From: Peiella sedimenti
GTDB taxonomy: Bacteria; Pseudomonadota; Alphaproteobacteria; Caulobacterales; Caulobacteraceae
Assembly (NCBI RefSeq): GCF_030504955.1
Contig: NZ_JAUKTR010000002.1
Coordinates: 62,001-126,000 of the forward strand
Direction of reading: 5' to 3'
DNA: 64,000 nucleotides
Position numbers and translations under genes: made by a program. A model generated the notes under the pieces. The model saw only the letters and a list, made by a program, of their open reading frames with translations. It ran no database searches and had not been told where the DNA came from. Shown one piece after another: positions 57,836 to 64,000 of this stretch (positions are counted from its first letter, which is position 1; every line of letters starts with the position of its first letter).

Positions 57836-58783
57836 TCAGCTCGCCCGGCCGATGGCGTAGAAGCGATCGGCTCGCTGGGCGCGCAGCTGATCCGGCGTGA
57901 GCTTTGACAGCTCGGCCAGCTCTTCGGCGATGGCGTCGCCGACCGCGGCCATGGCGGCCTCGCGGTCCGAATGGGCCCCGCCCACCGGCTCGGGCACGAT
58001 GCGGTCGATGATCTTCAGGCCCTTGAGGTCCTCGGCCGTGATCTTCATGGCCGAGGCGGCGTCCTTGGCCCGGGCGCCGTCGCGCCACAGGATCGAGGCC
58101 GCGCCCTCGGGGCTGATGACCGAATAGATGGAGTGCTCGAGGATCAGGACGCGGTTGGCCGCCGCTATGGCGATGGCGCCGCCCGAGCCGCCCTCGCCCG
58201 TGATCGTCGCTATGGAAGGCACGCCCAGCGTCAGGCAGCGTTCGGTGGAGCGGGCGATGGCCTCGGCCTGGCCGCGCTCCTCGGCGCCGAGGCCCGGATA
58301 GGCGCCGGCGGTGTCGACGAAGGTCAGGACCGGCAGGTCGAACCGGTCGGCCAGGTCCATCAGACGCACCGCCTTGCGATAGCCTTCGGGGCGGGCCATG
58401 CCGAAGTTGTGGCGCAGGCGCGTGGCCGTGTCCGAGCCCTTTTCGTGCCCCATGACGACCACGGCGCGGCCGCGAAAGCGGGCCAGGCCGCCGACGATGG
58501 CCTGGTCGTCGCCGAACTTGCGGTCGCCCTTGAGCTCCTCGAAATCGGTGAACAGGGTCTCGAGATAGTCGGTCAGGTGTGGACGCTCGGGGTGGCGGGC
58601 CACCTGGGTCTTCCGCCACGGATCGAGGTTCTTGTAGGCGTCGAGGCGCAGCTCGCGCGCGCGCTTCCTCAGCGACTTGATCTCGTTGTCGAACGAGCCG
58701 GTCGTTTTCGACAGCGCCTCCAGCTCCTCGATCTTGGCTTCGAGGTCGGCGATGGGCTGTTCGAAGTCGAGATAGTGGCGCAA
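57836..58783 (-). CDS. accA: Acetyl-CoA carboxylase carboxyltransferase subunit alpha
   Basis: With AccD forms the carboxyltransferase that makes malonyl-CoA for fatty acid synthesis. 315 residues, standard for the family. Features are the N-terminal helix MRHYLDFEQPIADLEAKIEE, DTAGAYPGLGAEERGQAEAIA, and the GEGGSGGAIAI oxyanion loop, followed by SVISPEGAASILWRD. It lies downstream of xerD, same strand, separated by 69 bases. Confidence 0.98.
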   Translation of the reverse strand: MRHYLDFEQPIADLEAKIEELEALSKTTGSFDNEIKSLRKRARELRLDAYKNLDPWRKTQVARHPERPHLTDYLETLFTDFEELKGDRKFGDDQAIVGGLARFRGRAVVVMGHEKGSDTATRLRHNFGMARPEGYRKAVRLMDLADRFDLPVLTFVDTAGAYPGLGAEERGQAEAIARSTERCLTLGVPSIATITGEGGSGGAIAIAAANRVLILEHSIYSVISPEGAASILWRDGARAKDAASAMKITAEDLKGLKIIDRIVPEPVGGAHSDREAAMAAVGDAIAEELAELSKLTPDQLRAQRADRFYAIGRAS

Positions 58784-58852
58784 CGCTGAAGGTCCGGACC
58801 GTTTCGGAAGCGCCGGAACCTAGGGCCGCAGCCCTTCGCGGGCAAGCGTCGA

Positions 58853-59755
58853 CTAGCCCCCCTTGCGCCCGAGGGGATGCTTTGAGCGCACCACCTCCGC
58901 CAGGCGGTCGGTGGCCACGTGGGTGTAGATCTGGGTGGTTGAAATGTCGGCGTGGCCCAAGAGGGTCTGCACGACGCGCAGGTCGGCGCCGCCCTCCAAC
59001 AGGTGGGTGGCGAAGGCGTGGCGCAGGACATGCGGGCTGACCTGGGCGGGATCGAGGCCCGCCGCCAGGGCTGCGGCGTCTAGGATCTGGCCCAGCCGGC
59101 GCCGCGTCAGCCGTCCGCCCGCGCCCGAGGAGCAGAACAGCCAGGGATTGGCCGCGTCGCCTCTGGGCAGCAGCTGGGGCCGCGCTTCAAGATAGGTCTT
59201 CAGCGCCTCGCGGGCGCGGGGATTGAGGGGCGCCAGCCGCTCCTTGCCGCCCTTGCCCCGCACCATCAGAAAGGCCGGGTCGCGCGCCACGGCCGTCAGC
59301 GGCAGGGCCAGCACCTCGGAGGCGCGCAGGCCCGACGCATAAAGCAGCTCAATCAGGCAGGCGGCCCGCAGGGCGCGCGCATCGCCCGGCGCGCGGGCGG
59401 CGGCGACCAGGGCCTCGACCTGGGCCTGTCCCAGCACCTTGGGCAGGGGACGGCCCTGCTTCGGCGCTTCGAGGCGGCGCGAGGGATCCTGGACGACCCA
59501 GCCCTCGCCCAGGGCGAAACGGTAGAACTGGCGCAGGGCCGAGCGCCGCCGGGCCGCCGTGGAAGCCGACAGGCCGCGCCGGGACAGCCCTTCGAAATAG
59601 GTCTCCACGGCCTCGGGCGAAGCGGCGATGAGTCCCCCGGGCACCAGCCCCTCGGCGTCAGCCAGGTCGCGGGCGTAGGCCGCCAGGGTGTTGGGCGAGG
59701 CGTTGCGCTCGACCGCCATCATCTCGAGAAAGGCCTCCACCTGAGGCGTGCTCAT
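58853..59755 (-). CDS. xerD: Site-specific tyrosine recombinase XerD
   Basis: Resolves chromosome dimers at dif together with XerC and FtsK. All catalytic residues are present: R144 (SGLRASE), K168 (RGKGGKER), H242 and R245 ([12 protein letters not shown]), H268 ([11 protein letters not shown]) and Y277 (IYTHV). The N-terminal SAM-like domain begins [20 protein letters not shown]. The divergent aroK lies 51 bases away, the order known in alphaproteobacteria. XerD rather than XerC is preferred from the neighbourhood. Confidence 0.95.
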   Translation of the reverse strand: MSTPQVEAFLEMMAVERNASPNTLAAYARDLADAEGLVPGGLIAASPEAVETYFEGLSRRGLSASTAARRRSALRQFYRFALGEGWVVQDPSRRLEAPKQGRPLPKVLGQAQVEALVAAARAPGDARALRAACLIELLYASGLRASEVLALPLTAVARDPAFLMVRGKGGKERLAPLNPRAREALKTYLEARPQLLPRGDAANPWLFCSSGAGGRLTRRRLGQILDAAALAAGLDPAQVSPHVLRHAFATHLLEGGADLRVVQTLLGHADISTTQIYTHVATDRLAEVVRSKHPLGRKGG

Positions 59756-59806
59756 GCGCGGCCCCTTTCAGGGCGCGTGAAAAGCGCGCTAGAGCTTCGT
59801 CTTCCG

Positions 59807-60388
59807 ATGACCGACGCCGCCGCCAAGATTTCCGCGCCTCCCGCCTTCGATCCGGCCCTGCTGCAGGGTCGCAGCATAGCCCTGATCGGTTTGATGGGCG
59901 TCGGCAAGACCACCGTGGGCCGCAGGCTGGCGCGACGCTTAGGTCTGCCCTTCCGGGACGCGGACGCCGAGATCGAGGCGGCGGCGCGCCTGTCCATCGC
60001 CGACATCTTCGCCGAGCTGGGCGAGGCCGAGTTCCGCGCCGGGGAGCACCGCGTCATCCGCCGCCTGCTGGAGGGCCCGTCGCAGGTGCTGGCCACCGGG
60101 GGCGGGGCGGTGCTGAACGCCGAGACGCGCAAGGCCCTGAAGGCGCGGGCCGTCACGATCTGGCTGCGGGCCGAGCCCGAGGTGCTGGCCGAGCGGGCCA
60201 CGCGGCGGGACACGCGGCCCCTGCTGAAGGACGCCGACCCGCTGGCGGTGTTGACGCGGCTGCAACAGGCGCGCGAGCCCTTCTACCGCGAGGCGGCCGA
60301 TCTGATCGTCGAGACCGGCGCCGGGCCGCACAGCCGGGCCGTGGACGCCGTGCTGGCGGCGCTGTCCCAATGGGCGGGCCGCAAATGA
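59807..60388 (+). CDS. aroK: Shikimate kinase
   Basis: Phosphorylates shikimate in aromatic amino-acid synthesis. The Walker A motif is [15 protein letters not shown], the shikimate-binding DADAEIE follows, and GGGAVL with RRDTRPLL completes the signature. 193 residues. The start is ATG 59807; a GTG 30 bases earlier is possible, but no strong ribosome site precedes either. Its stop overlaps the aroB start as ATGA. Confidence 0.96.
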   Translation: MTDAAAKISAPPAFDPALLQGRSIALIGLMGVGKTTVGRRLARRLGLPFRDADAEIEAAARLSIADIFAELGEAEFRAGEHRVIRRLLEGPSQVLATGGGAVLNAETRKALKARAVTIWLRAEPEVLAERATRRDTRPLLKDADPLAVLTRLQQAREPFYREAADLIVETGAGPHSRAVDAVLAALSQWAGRK

Positions 60389-61491
60389 GCCTGATCTCCA
60401 TCAGCGCCGAGGGGGTGAGGCCCTATGACGTCCATGTGGGCCGGGGCCTGCTGGATGAGGCGGGCGGACTGGTCATGTCGGCCGCGGGCGCCAGACGCGT
60501 GGCCGTGGTCAGCGATGCGCAGGTCGGCGCGCTCTATGGCCAGCGGGTCGACGACAGTCTGCGGGCGGCGGGGCTGACCCCCATCCCCATCACCGTGGCC
60601 GAGGGCGAGGCGGCCAAGAGCTTTGAGGGCCTGCAGTCGCTGCTGGGCGTGCTGCTGGACTCCGGGCTGGACCGGGGGGACGCGGTCCTGGCCCTGGGCG
60701 GCGGGTCCACGGGCGATCTGGCCGGGCTGGCGGCGGCCCTCTACATGCGCGGGATCGACGTGATCCAGGCGCCCACGACCCTGCTGGCCCAGGCGGATTC
60801 CGCCGTGGGCGGAAAGACCGCCATCGACGCGCCCCAGGGCAAGAACCTGATCGGCGCCTTCTGGCATCCGCGGCTGGTCCTCTGTGACCTGGAGGCGCTG
60901 GATACGCTGGACGACCGGCAGATGCGGTCCGGCTATGCCGAGGTGCTGAAGTACGGCCTTCTGGGCGACCGCGCGTTTTTCGAGTGGCTGGAAGCGAACG
61001 GCGCCGCCGTGCTGGACCGCGAGCCCGAGCACCTGGCCCATGCGGTGGAGACCTCGGTCAGGGCCAAGGCCGCCATCGTGGCTGAAGACCCCCGCGAGGC
61101 CGGGCGGCGGGCGCTCCTGAACCTTGGCCACACCTTCGGCCACGCCTGGGAGGCGGAAGGCGGGTTCGGCGAGGTTCTGACCCACGGCGAGGCGGTGGCG
61201 CTGGGCTGCGTGCAGGCGTTTCAGCTGTCGGCGCGGCTGGGCCTGTGCAACGCCGAGGAGGCCCACCGCGTCGAGGCGGCGGTGCGCGAGACAGGGCTGC
61301 CGGTGCGGGCGCCGGCGGCGCTCCGCGGCGTGTCGGCGGACGCGCTGCTGGCGCGGATGGCCGGGGACAAGAAGGCCGAGGGCGGGCGGCTGACGCTGAT
61401 CCTGGCCCGCGGCATCGGCCGGGCTGAAGTGGTGCGCGATGTCGCCCCCGAGGCCGTGCGCGAGGTCCTGATCGAAGGCGGCGCGGCGTGA
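60385..61491 (+). CDS. aroB: 3-dehydroquinate synthase
   Basis: NAD- and zinc-dependent enzyme converting DAHP to 3-dehydroquinate, the step two genes earlier in the same pathway as aroK. 368 residues. Signatures: [37 protein letters not shown], the zinc ligands near GYAEVLKYG and [11 protein letters not shown]. The start ATG overlaps the aroK stop (ATGA), and its own stop overlaps the next gene as GTGA, so three genes are coupled. Confidence 0.97.
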   Translation: MSLISISAEGVRPYDVHVGRGLLDEAGGLVMSAAGARRVAVVSDAQVGALYGQRVDDSLRAAGLTPIPITVAEGEAAKSFEGLQSLLGVLLDSGLDRGDAVLALGGGSTGDLAGLAAALYMRGIDVIQAPTTLLAQADSAVGGKTAIDAPQGKNLIGAFWHPRLVLCDLEALDTLDDRQMRSGYAEVLKYGLLGDRAFFEWLEANGAAVLDREPEHLAHAVETSVRAKAAIVAEDPREAGRRALLNLGHTFGHAWEAEGGFGEVLTHGEAVALGCVQAFQLSARLGLCNAEEAHRVEAAVRETGLPVRAPAALRGVSADALLARMAGDKKAEGGRLTLILARGIGRAEVVRDVAPEAVREVLIEGGAA

Positions 61492-62015
61492 CGCTGACCT
61501 TCCGCTTCGCGCGGCCGGGGGATGCGGCGGCGGTCCACGCCCTGACCGAGCGCACCTATCGCGGCGAGACGGCGGCGCGGGGGTGGACCCACGAGGCCGA
61601 CCTGCTGGCCGGACCGCGCACCAGCCGGTCCGAGATCGACGCCCTGATCGCCGATCCCGCGTCGCGTTTCGTGCTAGCGGAGGACGACGGACGGCTGGCG
61701 GCCTCGGCCCTGATCCAGAGCCGGGGGGAGGTCGCCTATTTCGGCATGTTCTCGGTCGATCCCGACGCCCAGGGACAGGGCGTGGGCAGGGCCGTGCTGG
61801 CGGCCTGCGAGCGGGCGGCGCTCAATGAATGGGGGGCGGCGCGGCTGGAGATGACCGTCATCAGTCTGCGCCAGGAGCTGATCGCCTGGTACGGGCGGCG
61901 CGGCTATCGGCCCACGGGCGAGCGGCGGCCCTTTCCCTTTGACGAGCACAGCGGGGCCCTGCGCACCGATTTCGACCTGGTGGTGCTGGAAAAAGGGCTC
62001 GGAAACACCGCGTAG
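61488..62015 (+). CDS. GNAT family N-acetyltransferase
   Basis: A 175-residue acetyltransferase. The acetyl-CoA motif is [21 protein letters not shown], followed by [16 protein letters not shown] and the family end [16 protein letters not shown]. The GTG start overlaps the aroB stop (GTGA), so it is the third gene of the aro operon. Its acceptor is not known; the link with aromatic synthesis is by position only. Confidence 0.88.
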   Translation: MTLTFRFARPGDAAAVHALTERTYRGETAARGWTHEADLLAGPRTSRSEIDALIADPASRFVLAEDDGRLAASALIQSRGEVAYFGMFSVDPDAQGQGVGRAVLAACERAALNEWGAARLEMTVISLRQELIAWYGRRGYRPTGERRPFPFDEHSGALRTDFDLVVLEKGLGNTA

Positions 62016-62062
62016 CCAAGCGTGTCGGGCGCCCAAAGCGTGGCTGTGGCAAGGGCGCGGCC

Positions 62063-62646
62063 ATGGACCTGCCCTATACCGCCGTCGAGGGCCGCCACGT
62101 GCGGCTGGAGCCCTTCAGCGCCGACAATCGCGAGGCCGTGCGACAGGCCATCAACTGCGATCCCGAGACCTGGAACATCTATGGGACCAACGGCTATGGC
62201 GAGGCCTTCTCCGCCTGGTGGGACGCGGCGCTGATCGACCTGGCCAAGGGCGTACGCCATCCCTACGCCATTCTCGACGCGCGCACGGGTGAGGGCTTGG
62301 GGACCAGCAGCTTTCATCAGATCGACCCCGCGCATCGCAGCGTCGAGATCGGCTACACCTTTCTGGCGCTCCAGGCGCGGGGCGGCCCGGTCAATCCCGA
62401 GAGCAAGCGGCTGATGCTGGAGCGCGCCTTTGCGGCCGGCGCCCTGCGCGTCTTCTTCCAGGTGGACGCCCGCAACCAGCGCAGTCAGGCGGCGGTGGCC
62501 AAGCTGGGCGCCGTGCGTGAGGGCGTCCTGCGCAAGCACAAGGTCACCTGGACCGGCCACCACCGCGACACGGTGGTGTTCTCCATCACCGACGAGGACT
62601 GGCCGGGCGTGCGGGACCGGCTGAATGCGCGGCTTGCCGCGCTCAG

Positions 62647-62650
<4 letters not shown>
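62063..62650 (+). CDS. GNAT family acetyltransferase (RimJ/RimL-like)
   Basis: A 195-residue acetyltransferase of the subgroup similar to RimJ/RimL, which can act on protein N-termini or small molecules. Core motif segments are [40 protein letters not shown] and [12 protein letters not shown]. The P-loop R-G-x-G is not evident, as in many of this group. The stop overlaps that of the convergent hybrid kinase. Confidence 0.85.

Positions 62651-64000
<1,350 letters not shown>

Overview
The window is GC-rich, densely coded bacterial chromosome. It looks like an alphaproteobacterium of the Caulobacterales, most like Brevundimonas or Caulobacter. Supporting signs are a dnaN-recF-gyrB cluster without dnaA, a CC0125/CC1285-type lipoprotein, DUF6065 and DUF6165 proteins, a RegB/SCO/RegA redox set, an intracellular PHB depolymerase and a large TonB-dependent receptor. 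The placement is inferred from gene content; there is no rRNA here to confirm it.

Layout. 1-6.3 kb: edge gene, gyrB, an orphan ParD-like antitoxin, recF and dnaN, all on the minus strand. 6.3-13.4 kb: Ala/Pro-tRNA deacylase, DUF6065, lipoprotein, LysE exporter, TonB receptor, and a two-gene MarR unit. 13.1-18.3 kb: DNA ligase D with a small disordered neighbour, an Lrp regulator, and a tandem sulfotransferase pair. 18.3-21.5 kb: infC with a probable AUU start, then a glycosyltransferase operon (GT4, DUF6165, GT9). 21.5-30.2 kb: two alpha/beta hydrolases, a class A PBP, a YgjP-like metalloprotease overlapping PHB depolymerase, the SCO/RegB/RegA set, and tRNA-Ala(CGC). 30.4-40.6 kb: YggT, an amidohydrolase pair whose second member has lost its metal ligands, ArfB, ubiE-ubiB, alanine dehydrogenase, an MHS transporter and a YaiI protein.

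40.7-49.0 kb is the most unusual part. It has a membrane-bound AraC regulator, a secreted kelch protein, an HTH protein with an acidic tail, and a recent tandem duplication of a DUF1493 membrane protein with palindromic repeats around it. Next comes an AT-richer, apparently imported gene. It encodes a ClpX-type C4 zinc finger joined through a coiled coil to a class III nucleotide cyclase domain, and it lies just downstream of clpB. I know of no characterised protein with this architecture, so it is the main candidate for a new system.

49.2-64.0 kb: a second LysE exporter, a PAS/GAF hybrid histidine kinase, an ABC exporter, a LuxR regulator, three secreted proteins, accA, xerD, an aroK-aroB-GNAT operon, a second GNAT and a hybrid kinase cut by the right edge. 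No CRISPR array, insertion sequence, rRNA or prophage was seen. No gene-free stretch exceeds 300 bases; the longest gaps lie at 12.1-12.35, 44.1-44.3, 44.8-45.06 and 46.2-46.4 kb and are described below.
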